Counted from the first letter of the stretch, positions 33,154 to 41,801 are shown. The stretch is 64,000 nucleotides of DNA from Phyllobacteriaceae bacterium (GCA_016711085.1 JADJTR010000007.1:135698-199697), one strand, 5' to 3'. The notes: generated by a model from the letters alone, not told the origin. Translations and numbers: made by a program.

Positions 33154-34077
33154 CTACTTCAACCCGGCAGCGCCTTCCTTGATGAACGTCCCCTGGCGAA
33201 GCTCGCTGAAGGCGTGGACGAGTTCGGCCTGCGTGTTCATGACGATCGGGCCATGCCAGGCGACCGGTTCGCGAATCGGCGCGCCGGTGACGAGCAGGAA
33301 GCGCACGCCCTCATCGCCGGTTTCCACCACGATTTCGTCACCGGAACCGAAATTGACCAGTGTGCGATTGCCGCTCATGTCGCGCACATGCACTTCGCGG
33401 CCTTCGATTTCCTTTTCGACGAGCACGCCGCGCGGGGCGGAGGTATCGCGAAAACGGGCGGAACCCTCAAACACATAGGCGAAGGCGTTGCGATGGGTGT
33501 CGACGGGAAGGACCTTGCGCTTCAACGGCGGCACATAGACATCGAGGTATTGCGGGTCGGCGGCGATGCCGTCGACCGGTCCGCGCCGGCCCCAGAATTC
33601 GCCGACGACGACACGAACGCGCGTGCCGTCGTCGTCGACGATTTCCGGGATCTCGGTCGATTTGACGTCCTGGTATCGCGGGCTGGTCATCTTCAGCCGC
33701 GCCGGCAGATTGGCCCAAAGCTGGAAGCCGTGCATGCGGCCGGCCGCGTCGCCCTTCGGCATTTCCTGGTGCATGATGCCGGAGCCGGCGGTCATCCATT
33801 GCACGTCGCCGGCGCCGAGCGCGCCGCGATTGCCGAGCGAGTCGCCATGCTCGACCGTTCCGGCCAGCACATAGGTGATCGTTTCGATGCCGCGATGGGG
33901 ATGCCAGGGAAAGCCGGCGAGATAATCCTGGGGACGGTCGTTGCGGAAATCGTCCATCATCAGGAACGGGTCGGTGAAAGACGGGTCGCCGAAGCCGAAG
34001 ACGCGATCGAGGCGCACACCGGCGCCCTCAAGCGTCGGTTTCGTTCCGGACGTGGCAATGACCGGGCGGATGGACAT
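33154..34077 (-). CDS. Pirin-family cupin protein
   Basis: I start at MSIRPVIATSG, giving 307 residues. The N-terminal cupin holds the metal motif PHRGIETITYVLAGTVEHGDSLG (about 58-80; histidines 59 and 77 are ligand-like) with HQEM later. The C-terminal cupin has FVFEGSARF-like strands (YVFEGSARFRD). Pirins are iron-binding; some bacterial members oxidise quercetin, others bind proteins. It is convergent with dctR with no gap, so read-through is possible. Specific role unknown. Confidence 0.9.
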   Translation of the reverse strand: MSIRPVIATSGTKPTLEGAGVRLDRVFGFGDPSFTDPFLMMDDFRNDRPQDYLAGFPWHPHRGIETITYVLAGTVEHGDSLGNRGALGAGDVQWMTAGSGIMHQEMPKGDAAGRMHGFQLWANLPARLKMTSPRYQDVKSTEIPEIVDDDGTRVRVVVGEFWGRRGPVDGIAADPQYLDVYVPPLKRKVLPVDTHRNAFAYVFEGSARFRDTSAPRGVLVEKEIEGREVHVRDMSGNRTLVNFGSGDEIVVETGDEGVRFLLVTGAPIREPVAWHGPIVMNTQAELVHAFSELRQGTFIKEGAAGLK

Positions 34078-34181
34078 GGCAATCTCCCTCGTCAGTTGGG
34101 TTGACCGGAAGATAAGCCCGAGGTTGTTTTGCGGCAAACGACAATCGCGAACGCAGTGTTCACAATTCGGCCGCCATTGTC

Positions 34182-35175
34182 TCAGAGCAGACCCGCCTGT
34201 TCCGCTTCGGCCTTGAGGTTCTGGCGCGGGCGCGGACCGACCTGCTGGATGACGAGGCCGGCGGCAAGAGACCCGAGATTGCCGCAGCGGGCGAGATCGA
34301 GGCCCTGCGTATAGCCATGCAGGAAACCGGCGGCGTAAAGGTCGCCGGCGCCTGTGGTGTCGACCACGTCGACGACCGGAATGGCCTCGACGGGCACCGT
34401 CTCATCGCCGCGCACGATGATCGAGCCGCGCTCGGACTGGGTGACCGCCGCCATCCGGCAGTCCCGGCGCAACTGGCCGAGCGCCGCCTCGAAGGAGCCG
34501 GTTTGATAGAGCGACTTCAGTTCGTGCTCGTTGGCGAAGGCGATGTCGACGACGCCGGTGCGCATCAGATGCAGGAATTCTTCGCGATAACGGTCGACGC
34601 AAAAAGGATCGGACAGCGTGAAGGCGACTTCGCGTCCGGCGGCATGGGCGATTTCAGCGGTCTTGAGGATCGCCTGCTTGGCGCGCGGCGGGTCCCAGAG
34701 ATAGCCCTCGAAATAGGTTACCGTGGCGGCGGCGGCCTTGTCGTCCTCGACATCGTCCGGGCCGAGTTCGACGCAGGCGCCGAGATAGGTGTTCATCGAG
34801 CGCTCGCCGTCGGGCGTGACGAAGATCATCGAGCGCGCCGTCGGCGCGCCGCCGTCAAGCGGCTCGGTGTCGAAGGCGACGCCCTGGGCATGGATGTCGT
34901 GGGCGAAAATGCGCCCGAGGGGATCGCGCGCCACCTTGCCGAAATAGGCCGAACGCCCGCCGAAACTGGCCACGCCGGCCGCCGTGTTGCCGGCCGACCC
35001 CCCCGAGGTCTCCACCGCCGGGCCCATGCGTTCATAGAGGAGTTCGGCGCGCAAGGCGTCGATCAGGTTCATCGCACCCTTGATGAATGCCGTTTTCGAC
35101 GAGGAAATCGTCGTCGCAGCGGGCAATGATATCGACAATGGCATTGCCGATGCACAGAACGTCGTAGCGGCTCAT
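34182..35175 (-). pseudogene. Adenosine kinase/PfkB-family kinase with a 1-nt frameshift
   Basis: The ATG at 35175 begins MSRYDVLCIGNAIVDIIARCDDDFLVENGIH, the normal start of alphaproteobacterial adenosine-kinase-like PfkB proteins. At about 35085 the frame shifts: the next part, AMNLIDALRAELLYERMGP, SGGSAGNTAAG, and the catalytic DTTGAGDLYAAGF near the end, lies one frame over and runs to 34182. Removing one base restores a protein of about 330 residues (relatives read GIIKGAMN there). The kinase acts on adenosine or a sugar. Real null mutation or sequencing error; the rest is well conserved. Confidence 0.87.
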
Positions 35176-35291
35176 GCCATTCCCCCGCGCACGTGGACCG
35201 GGGCTGCCTTTAGCGGCGCAGGGCGCGGAAAGCAAACGCCCGATTGCAGAATGCCGGGGCGCGACCTATCTCACGGAACGGAGATGAAACC

Positions 35292-36032
35292 ATGATCCTC
35301 GACGCCGCCCACGCCACCGCCAGCCGCCTGTTCACGCCCGCCTTTCGCGGCGTGTTGATGAAATCGCTCGGCTTGACTCTGGCGGGATTGATCGGGCTGT
35401 GGTTCGCGGCCAGGGCATTGTTCGATTGGCTGGCGCTGCCGTGGATCGATGCGCTGATTCCCGATCTGCCATCCTGGGCGAGCTGGTTCGGCGTCATCGG
35501 CATGGCGATCGCCGGATTCGGCCTGGCGCTGATCCTGGCGTTGCTGATCGCGCCGGTGACGGCGCTGATCGCCGGGCTGTTCCTCGACGACGCGGCCGAA
35601 TTGATCGAACGCGAGGACTATCCTTCCGATCCACCCGGCAGGCCGCTCGATTTCGGACCGTCGCTGGTCTCGTCGCTCAAATTCCTCGGCGTCGTCATCC
35701 TTGGCAATATCGCGGCGCTGATCCTGCTGCTCATACCGGGCGTCAACATCGCGGCGTTCTTCATCGTCAACGGCTATCTGATCGGCCGGGAATTCTTCGA
35801 ATTCGCGGCCATGCGGCATCGCCGGCCGGCCAAGGCGCGGGCCTTCCGCCGCGCCCATGCGCTGTCGGTGTTTCTCGCCGGCCTGGTCGTCGCCGCCTTC
35901 ATGGCCGTTCCGGTGCTCAACCTCGCCACGCCGCTGTTCGCCGCCGCCATGATGGTGCATCTGCACAAGATGCTGTCCGGGCGGACTCCCGATGACGCTC
36001 GCCAGAGCGCGGCGCTGCGCAAGGCGGCGTAG
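35292..36032 (+). CDS. EI24/CysZ-like membrane protein
   Basis: The 246-residue protein starts MILDAAHATASRLFTPAFRGVLMKSLGLT and has four main membrane regions (about 28-50, 65-98, 140-170 and 205-235). The pattern FRGVLMKSLGLTL, GLFLDDAAELIEREDYP and NGYLIGREFFEFAAMRH is that of EI24/CysZ-like proteins (COG2981 type). CysZ moves sulfate; alphaproteobacterial homologues are mostly untested, so sulfate uptake is only a possibility. It is divergent from the adenosine-kinase-like gene. Confidence 0.85.
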   Translation: MILDAAHATASRLFTPAFRGVLMKSLGLTLAGLIGLWFAARALFDWLALPWIDALIPDLPSWASWFGVIGMAIAGFGLALILALLIAPVTALIAGLFLDDAAELIEREDYPSDPPGRPLDFGPSLVSSLKFLGVVILGNIAALILLLIPGVNIAAFFIVNGYLIGREFFEFAAMRHRRPAKARAFRRAHALSVFLAGLVVAAFMAVPVLNLATPLFAAAMMVHLHKMLSGRTPDDARQSAALRKAA

Positions 36033-36068
36033 AAGAGATCGTTTTCCCCGGTGGATTGAACCGCGTCC

Positions 36069-36106
36069 GCGTTTCGCGCGACATAGATCGGGGCGCGGCG
36101 AAACGC
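36069..36106. terminator. Hairpin between two plus-strand genes
   Basis: GCGTTTCG (36069-36076) pairs with CGAAACGC (36099-36106), extended by CGCG on both sides. It lies 37 nt after the EI24-like stop and 22 nt before the next ATG. There is no T-run, so it may be an attenuator or an mRNA end. Confidence 0.4.
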
Positions 36107-36128
36107 GCCCGACCAACGGGAGAACGCC

Positions 36129-36563
36129 ATGAAGACCCTGCGCCTGCTTGCCCTCGCCGCCCTCGCCCTGTCGCCCGCCGCCATGCCGGCCCCGGCGGCG
36201 GCGGATGAAAATTTCACCGTCACCTGCGCCTCGAGCCAGCTGGAAAACGGCAAGACGAGCTGCGAGGGCTACGCGCTCTACACCTTCCTGTCGTCGGGAC
36301 CGGACGCCAAGATCGCCATCGATCTGACGGCGCCGCCGACGCATTGCTCGAAAGTGTCCTATATCGTCAAATCCGGCGCCGGGACGCGCACTTTCGGCGT
36401 GACCGGCCGCATGGATCCCGGGCAAATGCGACGGATCGGGCTCGGCAAGGGCCATCCGGCCGGATTGCTGACGGTGCGCATCGACGCGTTCGGCGTCGTC
36501 GGCGGCTGCAACACCGGCGTCATGCAGAGCTGGGGCGTCAACGCCAACGCCGTGCTCTACTGA
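36129..36563 (+). CDS. Secreted protein of unknown function
   Basis: The 144-residue protein has a signal peptide (MKTLRLLALAALALSPAAMPAPAAA) and a mature domain of about 118 residues with four Cys residues (TCASSQ, SCEGY, HCSKVS, GGCNTG), probably two disulfides. The mature part looks like a beta-sandwich (CSKVSYIVKSGAGTRTFGVTGRMDPGQMRRIGL). I do not recognise the family. GGGAGAAC precedes the ATG. It is convergent with nth and overlaps its 3' end by 7 nt. Confidence 0.65.
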   Translation: MKTLRLLALAALALSPAAMPAPAAADENFTVTCASSQLENGKTSCEGYALYTFLSSGPDAKIAIDLTAPPTHCSKVSYIVKSGAGTRTFGVTGRMDPGQMRRIGLGKGHPAGLLTVRIDAFGVVGGCNTGVMQSWGVNANAVLY

Positions 36564-37279
36564 CCGGGCGGCGCGGCGGCCGCGGCGGTTTTCTCCGCCG
36601 CCTTGCACAGATCGGCGATGACGCAAGCGGCGCAATCGGGCTTGCGCGCCTTGCACACATAGCGTCCGTGCAGGATCAGCCAGTGATGGGCGTGGCGCAG
36701 CCATTTTTCCGGCACGACTTCGAGCAACGCCTGCTCAACGGCGTCCGGGGTCTTGCCGGGCGCGAGGCGGAGGCGGTTGGCGATGCGGAAAATGTGGGTG
36801 TCGACGGCCATGGTCGGCTGTCCAAAGGCGATGTTCAACACGACATTGGCGGTCTTGCGGCCGACGCCCGGCAATTTGACCAGTGCGTCGCGGTCCGCCG
36901 GAACATCACCGCCATGATCGCGGATCAGCGCCTTCGACAACGCGACGACGTTTTTCGCCTTGGCCCGCCACAGGCCGATGGTTTTGACGTGAGTGGCGAC
37001 GCCCGCTTCGCCCAACGCCGCCATTTTTTCCGGCGTGTCGGCGACAGCGAACAGGCCGCGCGTCGCCTTGTTGACGCCGGCGTCGGTCGCCTGCGCCGAC
37101 AACACCACGGCGACAAGCAGGGTGAACGGGTTGACGTGTTCCAGTTCGCCCTTCGGTTCCGGACGCAAAACCGCCAAACGGCGGAAGATTTCGTCGATTT
37201 CGGCGGGCGTGTAGGCCGATGCGGCCGCATTTTTCGGCGAAGCGGCGGCCCTGCGATTTTTTTTCTTTTCCTGACGCAT
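36557..37279 (-). CDS. nth: Endonuclease III
   Basis: I start at MRQEKKKNRR (37279) because TTAAGGATGCC lies just before it; an upstream ATG at 37303 would overlap the divergent DUF2244 start. The 240-residue protein has the helix-hairpin-helix LVKLPGVGRKTANVVLN with the catalytic Lys (about residue 138), the catalytic Asp in AVDTHIFRIANRL, and the 4Fe-4S motif CKARKPDCAACVIADLC. It excises oxidised pyrimidines and nicks the abasic site. Length normal with a basic N-terminal extension. Confidence 0.95.
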   Translation of the reverse strand: MRQEKKKNRRAAASPKNAAASAYTPAEIDEIFRRLAVLRPEPKGELEHVNPFTLLVAVVLSAQATDAGVNKATRGLFAVADTPEKMAALGEAGVATHVKTIGLWRAKAKNVVALSKALIRDHGGDVPADRDALVKLPGVGRKTANVVLNIAFGQPTMAVDTHIFRIANRLRLAPGKTPDAVEQALLEVVPEKWLRHAHHWLILHGRYVCKARKPDCAACVIADLCKAAEKTAAAAAPPGQ

Positions 37280-37301
37280 GGCATCCTTAATATCGAAGGC
37301 C

Positions 37302-37787
37302 ATGATCGGTACAAACCCGAATCCAGACGCGCCGATCTTCGACGCCTTGCTCACCCCGCACCGCTCGCTGGGGCGGACCGGATTCCTGATCCTGATGGGC
37401 GCGATGCTTGCCGCCTGGGCTGTCGTCGGCGCCGTAACGCTGGCGCACGGGCAATGGCCGGTCGCCGGGTTTTTCGGTCTCGATGTGGTCGCGCTCTACG
37501 CCGCTTTTCGCTGGACCTATTACACCGGCCGGGCGCGCGAAGAGGTGACCTTGTCGCGGACCCGGCTCGCCATCCGCCAGATTGCGCCCTCGGGCAAGGC
37601 GAGGGAACATCATTTCAATCCGTTCTGGACGCGGTTCCGCGTCGAGCGCCATCCGGAAATCGGCGTCACCGCCATGACCGTGTCGGGGCACGGGCGGCGC
37701 GTCGGCGTTGGCGGCTTTCTCAATCCGGGCGATCGGGAGAGCTTTTCGGCGGCGTTCCAACTGGCGCTGGCGCAAGCGAGGCGGTAG
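37302..37787 (+). CDS. DUF2244 membrane protein
   Basis: The 161-residue protein has two adjacent membrane helices (about 28-68; ILMGAMLAAWAVVGAVTLAHG and FFGLDVVALYAAFRWTYY) followed by a cytoplasmic tail with EEVTLSRTRLAIR and FNPFWTRFRVERHPE, the DUF2244 signature. It begins with PNPDAPIFDALLTPHRSL, also typical. The gene is divergent from nth with the two starts about 20 nt apart. Function unknown; the family is frequent beside nth in alphaproteobacteria. Confidence 0.87.
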   Translation: MIGTNPNPDAPIFDALLTPHRSLGRTGFLILMGAMLAAWAVVGAVTLAHGQWPVAGFFGLDVVALYAAFRWTYYTGRAREEVTLSRTRLAIRQIAPSGKAREHHFNPFWTRFRVERHPEIGVTAMTVSGHGRRVGVGGFLNPGDRESFSAAFQLALAQARR

Positions 37788-37852
37788 ATTCTCCGGGTCG
37801 CGAGTCGATACGATGGCGCGGCAAGCGGATTCATCGGACGGGAGAACACGCC

Positions 37853-37975
37853 ATGGCCAAGGGACAGATGCGCTCCAACAAGGAAGTGCGCAAACCGAAA
37901 AAGGACAAAAAGCCGGAAAAGGCTGCGCCGACGCTCGGCGCGCAGGTCAAGGACGCCGGCGCAAAAAAGAAATAA
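37853..37975 (+). CDS. Small lysine-rich protein of 40 residues
   Basis: ATG 37853 follows GGGAGAACACGCC. The product MAKGQMRSNKEVRKPKKDKK is followed by PEKAAPTLGAQVKDAGAKKK; it is very basic and probably disordered. Small proteins with this MAKGQMRSNKE start are found widely in alphaproteobacteria, so I take it as real. A nucleic-acid-binding role would fit the charge but is not shown. Confidence 0.75.
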   Translation: MAKGQMRSNKEVRKPKKDKKPEKAAPTLGAQVKDAGAKKK

Positions 37976-38049
37976 GCGGCATATTTCCTGCTTTTCGGGT
38001 GGCGGACATCACGGTGCGTGGCGATAGTCGCGCCATGGAGAACCGAGCC

Positions 38050-38925
38050 ATGAACGCACCCCTGCTTTCCCGCGACCTGACGCCCATGATGGGCGGCGAC
38101 TACGAAACCGTGCGTCGCGCCATCGAAGCGATCAGCGTCGACTATCGCGACCAGCCTTCGCTCGAGGCGCTTGCCGGCTTTGCCGGCGAAACGCCGGAGG
38201 GCCTGCAAAAACTCTTCCGCCGCTGGGCCGGCCTGACGCCGAAGGCCTTCCTGCAGGCGGTGACCCTCGATCATGCCCGTCGCCTGCTCGACAATGGCGC
38301 GCCCTTGCTCGACGCCGCCTTCGAGGTCGGGCTTTCCGGTCCGGGACGGCTGCACGATCTGTTCGTCACCCACGAGGCGATGAGCCCCGGCGAATACAAG
38401 ATGCGCGGTCGCGGCCTCGACATCCGGTACGGTTTCCATCTGTCGCCCTTCGGCATCGCGCTGGTCATGACGACGGCGCGCGGCTTGTGCGGGCTGGCTT
38501 TCGCCGATCCGGGCGGAGAACGCGCCGCGCTCGACGACATGACGGCGCGCTGGCCCAATGCGCGCTTCCTCGAGGACATCCAGGCGACGGCGCCCTACGC
38601 GGCGCGCATTTTCGACCCGCGCAAATGGCGGGCGGAAGAGCCGCTGCGCATCGTCCTCATCGGTACGGATTTCCAGGTGCGCGTATGGGAAGGATTGCTG
38701 CGCGTGCCGATGGGAAGGGCGACAACCTATTCGGCGCTGGCGAAGGCCGTCGGCAGGCCGGATGCGCCGCGCGCCGTCGGCGCGGCGGTCGGAGCCAATC
38801 CGCTGTCCTTCGTCGTTCCCTGCCACCGGGCGCTCGGCAAATCCGGGGCGCTGACCGGCTATCATTGGGGCCTGACGCGCAAACGCGCCATGCTCGGCTG
38901 GGAAGCCGGCCAATCGGGCGGTTGA
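38050..38925 (+). CDS. AraC-type/O6-methylguanine-DNA methyltransferase fusion (Ada-like)
   Basis: ATG 38050 follows GGAGAACC. The 291-residue protein joins an AraC-type helix-turn-helix (about 15-110; LEALAGFAGETPEGLQKLFRRWAGLTPKAFLQAVTLDHARRLLD) to an Ogt domain with the active-site Cys in VVPCHRALGKSGALTGYHWG (about residue 258). The N-terminal zinc-Cys domain of true Ada is absent, so it cannot sense phosphotriesters as Ada does. It repairs O6-alkylguanine by suicide transfer; whether it still binds DNA as a regulator is open. Confidence 0.9.
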   Translation: MNAPLLSRDLTPMMGGDYETVRRAIEAISVDYRDQPSLEALAGFAGETPEGLQKLFRRWAGLTPKAFLQAVTLDHARRLLDNGAPLLDAAFEVGLSGPGRLHDLFVTHEAMSPGEYKMRGRGLDIRYGFHLSPFGIALVMTTARGLCGLAFADPGGERAALDDMTARWPNARFLEDIQATAPYAARIFDPRKWRAEEPLRIVLIGTDFQVRVWEGLLRVPMGRATTYSALAKAVGRPDAPRAVGAAVGANPLSFVVPCHRALGKSGALTGYHWGLTRKRAMLGWEAGQSGG

Positions 38926-39363
38926 TCAGACCTCCGGCGGCGCGGCGACAGCGTTCAGGCGCGGGTTCGGCTTGAACTCGGTGACGATCATTTCGCAGCG
39001 GAAACAGGCGTCGACCCCCTCCTGGGTGAACCAGCGGCAGGTCCTGCGCAAGAAGCAGGGCGGCGCCTTGCGCGCCGCCTCCGGCAACATCGACGCAACG
39101 CGTTTGACGAGCGAACAATCGTGGCCGTCAAAATGAGCGCATTGCCCTCCGGCGCATTTGGCCGCCAGCCGCAACACCTTTCCGGCCGATGCCGGCGCGG
39201 CGATGGCCGCGAGTTCCGGCGTCAGCGGAACCGGGGCTTCGACATAGGCGACACGCTGCCGACCGTCGGCGCCGGTTTCCACGACGCCGAGGACGACGGC
39301 ATCCGACATTCCCGGTTGCGCGCTCGGGCAGGAACGCGCCACGGTCGTCTCCGGGTCAGCCAT
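38926..39363 (-). CDS. Cys-rich protein of unknown function, possible metal or Fe-S protein
   Basis: The 145-residue protein has nine Cys residues, eight of them in the C-terminal half: CAGGQCAHFDGHDCSLVKR and PPCFLRRTCRWFTQEGVDACFRC. The CX4C, CX7C and CX2C spacing suggests bound iron-sulfur or zinc. Similar proteins in cyanobacteria have been labelled nitrogen fixation protein without solid evidence. Its start overlaps the end of the small gene upstream by 8 nt, so the two are coupled. It is convergent with the Ogt fusion gene, 0 nt apart. Confidence 0.7.
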   Translation of the reverse strand: MADPETTVARSCPSAQPGMSDAVVLGVVETGADGRQRVAYVEAPVPLTPELAAIAAPASAGKVLRLAAKCAGGQCAHFDGHDCSLVKRVASMLPEAARKAPPCFLRRTCRWFTQEGVDACFRCEMIVTEFKPNPRLNAVAAPPEV

Positions 39364-39679
39364 GGCGGTCGAGCCGGACGATGTCGCGCGGGAAGTATCC
39401 CATGAGGATTTTCTTGTCGTAGATCACCGTCGCAGGGTCGCCGATGGCGCCGGCATCCTTGGCGATCGCCGACGCCACGCCATTCAGGCTGCGGGCATTG
39501 GCGGCGAAAATGTCCTTGTCCTTCAGGATGAAGCCGATGATGCCCGGGTCCGGATGATAGCCGATCTCGGGCGCGCCGAGCTTGAGCGCAGGATTGGCCT
39601 TGACCGCGCCGGCGACGGCGGCGGACAGGCGGGATTCCAGATCCTTGAGGGCGATGGCGTTGGTTTTGGGCGTCGGCAT
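39356..39679 (-). CDS. Small protein of unknown function coupled to the Cys-rich protein
   Basis: I start at MPTPKTNAIALKDLESRL, preceded by AGGAGCAAGCC. The 107-residue protein has no Cys, no membrane part and no signal. It contains SAAVAGAVKANPALKLGAPEIGYHPDPGIIGFILKDKDIFAANARSLNGVASAIAK, which looks like a small alpha/beta domain. I do not recognise the family. It overlaps the Cys-rich gene and shares a divergent region with ribokinase that has a CRP-like site. Confidence 0.65.
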   Translation of the reverse strand: MPTPKTNAIALKDLESRLSAAVAGAVKANPALKLGAPEIGYHPDPGIIGFILKDKDIFAANARSLNGVASAIAKDAGAIGDPATVIYDKKILMGYFPRDIVRLDRHG

Positions 39680-39787
39680 GGCTTGCTCCTCGGCATATGG
39701 CCGTTCGAGATGCGCCCCTGGCGAACGCACAGTCCATTTTCTGGTTCGTTTTGCACGAGCAGGTTGCGTAAATGCCGGCCATGGCGC

Positions 39788-39803
39788 TGTGATCCCGCTC
39801 ACA
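39788..39803. promoter_or_regulatory. CRP/Fnr-class site TGTGA-N6-TCACA
   Basis: TGTGATCCCGCTCACA matches the CRP consensus exactly in both half sites. It is 57 nt before the rbsK ATG and 109 nt before the ATG of the divergent 107-residue protein. A cAMP-CRP-like regulator may activate or repress rbsK here. Confidence 0.7.
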
Positions 39804-39859
39804 CAGATACTTTTTTCGCCATTGCCGCTATTTATGGCGGAATGCACCGGGAAGCGCCC

Positions 39860-40753
39860 ATGATACACGTCGTCGGTTCGATCAATCTCGACCTCATCGC
39901 CACGCTGCCACGCCTGCCCGGACCGGGCGAGACGCTGACCGGCGAGACGTTCTCCACCGCGCCCGGCGGCAAAGGCGCCAATCAGGCGCTGGCGGCGCGG
40001 CGCGCCGGCGCGCGCGTGGCGATGACCGGAGCGGTCGGTCGCGACCCCTTCGCTGCGCAGGCGCTGGCGTTGCTCACGAGCGGCGGCGTCGACCTTTCCG
40101 GCGTGCGCGAGACGGAGGCGCCGACCGGAACGGCGCTAATCCTCGTCGGCGGCGACGGCGAGAACATGATCGCGGTCATCCCCGGCGCCAACGGGCTGGT
40201 CGCGCGCGGCGTGGTCGAGGATTTGCAGATCGCGATGCGCGACGTGCTGCTGTTGCAACAGGAAATCCCGGCCGAAACCGTCGAGGCGGCGCTGGCGAAG
40301 GCGCGGAACGCCGGGGCCTTGTCGATCCTCAACATCGCGCCGGCCCGCCCGCGGGAAGCCCGCCTTGCCCGTCTCGCCGACATCGTCGTCGCCAATGAGA
40401 CCGAATTCGACCTTTACGCCGCGCCACTCGGCCTCGCCGGCGCGGATCGCGAAGAAAAAATGGCGGATTTCGCTCGGCGCAGCGGCCGGACAATGATCGT
40501 CACGCTCGGCGGCGACGGCGTCGTCGCGGCGACGCCCGAAGGCATGGTCCGCGCTCCGGCGCTGCCGGTGAAGCCGGTCGACACCGTCGGGGCCGGCGAC
40601 ACGTTTTGCGGCTATCTCGCCGCCGGACTGGCTGAGGGTTTGAAGCTGGAGCCGGCGCTGCGTCTCGCCGCCGCCGCCGGTTCGCTTGCCTGCCTCAAGC
40701 CCGGCGCGCAGCCGGCGATTCCGCCGCGGGCCGAGGTTGACGCGGCGCTATAG
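39860..40753 (+). CDS. rbsK: Ribokinase
   Basis: I use ATG 39860 (MIHVVGSINLDLIATL) after GGGAAG; an ATG 18 nt upstream is possible. The 297-residue PfkB protein has PGGKGANQALAARRAGA (substrate loop, about 35-51), PIGANGLV-like PGANGLV and the catalytic DTVGAGDTFCGYLAAGLAEG with the base Asp near residue 246. It phosphorylates ribose, which fits the convergent nucleoside hydrolase that releases ribose. The two overlap by 6 nt at their 3' ends. Confidence 0.92.
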   Translation: MIHVVGSINLDLIATLPRLPGPGETLTGETFSTAPGGKGANQALAARRAGARVAMTGAVGRDPFAAQALALLTSGGVDLSGVRETEAPTGTALILVGGDGENMIAVIPGANGLVARGVVEDLQIAMRDVLLLQQEIPAETVEAALAKARNAGALSILNIAPARPREARLARLADIVVANETEFDLYAAPLGLAGADREEKMADFARRSGRTMIVTLGGDGVVAATPEGMVRAPALPVKPVDTVGAGDTFCGYLAAGLAEGLKLEPALRLAAAAGSLACLKPGAQPAIPPRAEVDAAL

Positions 40754-41689
40754 GAGTGCCAGCCGCTCGGTCAGCAGGGCGAAAAAACCATCATGGTCGA
40801 TGTCACGGATGTAGAGCGCATTTTTCGGCCGTTTGGTCACGCCCCACCAGTCGACAACCGTGGTTCCCATGGTCAATTCGGACGCCAGTTCGACGGCGAC
40901 ATTGCACTCGCGGCCGGAAAACAGTTCCGGTTTGAGGAGGTAAGCGATCACGCACGGATCGTGCAGCGGACCGCCATCGGTGCCGTATTTGGCCTCGTCG
41001 AAGCGCTCGAAGAATTGCAGCATCTCGGCGACGGCGACGCCGACCCTGGTGCCGAGATCGCGGATCGCCTTGACCCGGGCCGACGTCGTCAGCGCCTTGT
41101 GGGTGACATCGAGCGGCATCATCACGATGGGCACGCCCGATTTCAGCACGACGTCGGCGGCGTGCGGATCGACGTAAATATTGAACTCGGCCGAGGGCGT
41201 CACATTGCCCTGTTCGAAATAGCCGCCGCCCATCAGCACGATGCGTTCGATGCGGTGGGCGAGGCGCGGCTCGCGCACCAGCGCCAGCGCGATGTTGGTC
41301 AGCGGCCCGAGCGGACAGAGCGTCACAGTGCCGGCCTCTTCGGCGAGCAGCGTTTCGACGAGGAAATCGACGGCATGGGCGGCTTGCAAGGGCATCTGCG
41401 GTTCGGGAAGGTCGGGGCCGTCGAGGCCCGTCTTGCCATGGACTTCCTCGGCGGTGACAAGGGGCCGCACCATCGGACGAAAGGCGCCGGAAAACACCTT
41501 TGTTTCCGGCCGTCCGGCCAATTCGCAAATCTTGCGCGCGTTAAGCTGCGTCAGCGCCAACGGCACATTGCCGGCGACCGCCGTGATGCCGATGACGTCG
41601 AGTTCCGGGCTCGCCAGCGCCAGCAGGATGGCGACGGCGTCGTCCTGTCCGGGATCGGTATCGATGATGATTTTTTTCGCAGCGGCCAT
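40748..41689 (-). CDS. Inosine-uridine preferring nucleoside hydrolase
   Basis: I start at MAAAKKIIIDTDPGQDDAVAILLAL, where DTDPGQDD is the calcium-binding motif that names the family. The 313-residue protein continues with GNVPLALTQLNARKICEL, TLCPLGPLTNIALAL, ILMGG-like VLMGGGYFEQGN and a late His/Asp (GGPLHDPCVIAYLL) for catalysis. It cleaves ribonucleosides to base and ribose. With ribokinase alongside, a nucleoside salvage role is likely. Confidence 0.93.
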   Translation of the reverse strand: MAAAKKIIIDTDPGQDDAVAILLALASPELDVIGITAVAGNVPLALTQLNARKICELAGRPETKVFSGAFRPMVRPLVTAEEVHGKTGLDGPDLPEPQMPLQAAHAVDFLVETLLAEEAGTVTLCPLGPLTNIALALVREPRLAHRIERIVLMGGGYFEQGNVTPSAEFNIYVDPHAADVVLKSGVPIVMMPLDVTHKALTTSARVKAIRDLGTRVGVAVAEMLQFFERFDEAKYGTDGGPLHDPCVIAYLLKPELFSGRECNVAVELASELTMGTTVVDWWGVTKRPKNALYIRDIDHDGFFALLTERLALL

Positions 41690-41801
41690 GCGGTCCCCCA
41701 AGCGTTCTTGAAGTCGACGTTTCGACGAACCATATCAGCAGCATGAGGCGGAACGCCATCCGGGTTCCGTCGCAACGCTGTCGCTTGTGAAGGACACGGG
41801 A

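Noticed and set aside
36344..37975. 543-codon frame overlapping a secreted protein, nth, DUF2244 and the small lysine-rich gene
   Set aside because: It is largely antisense or out of frame to recognised genes; only its last 40 codons are the real small protein.
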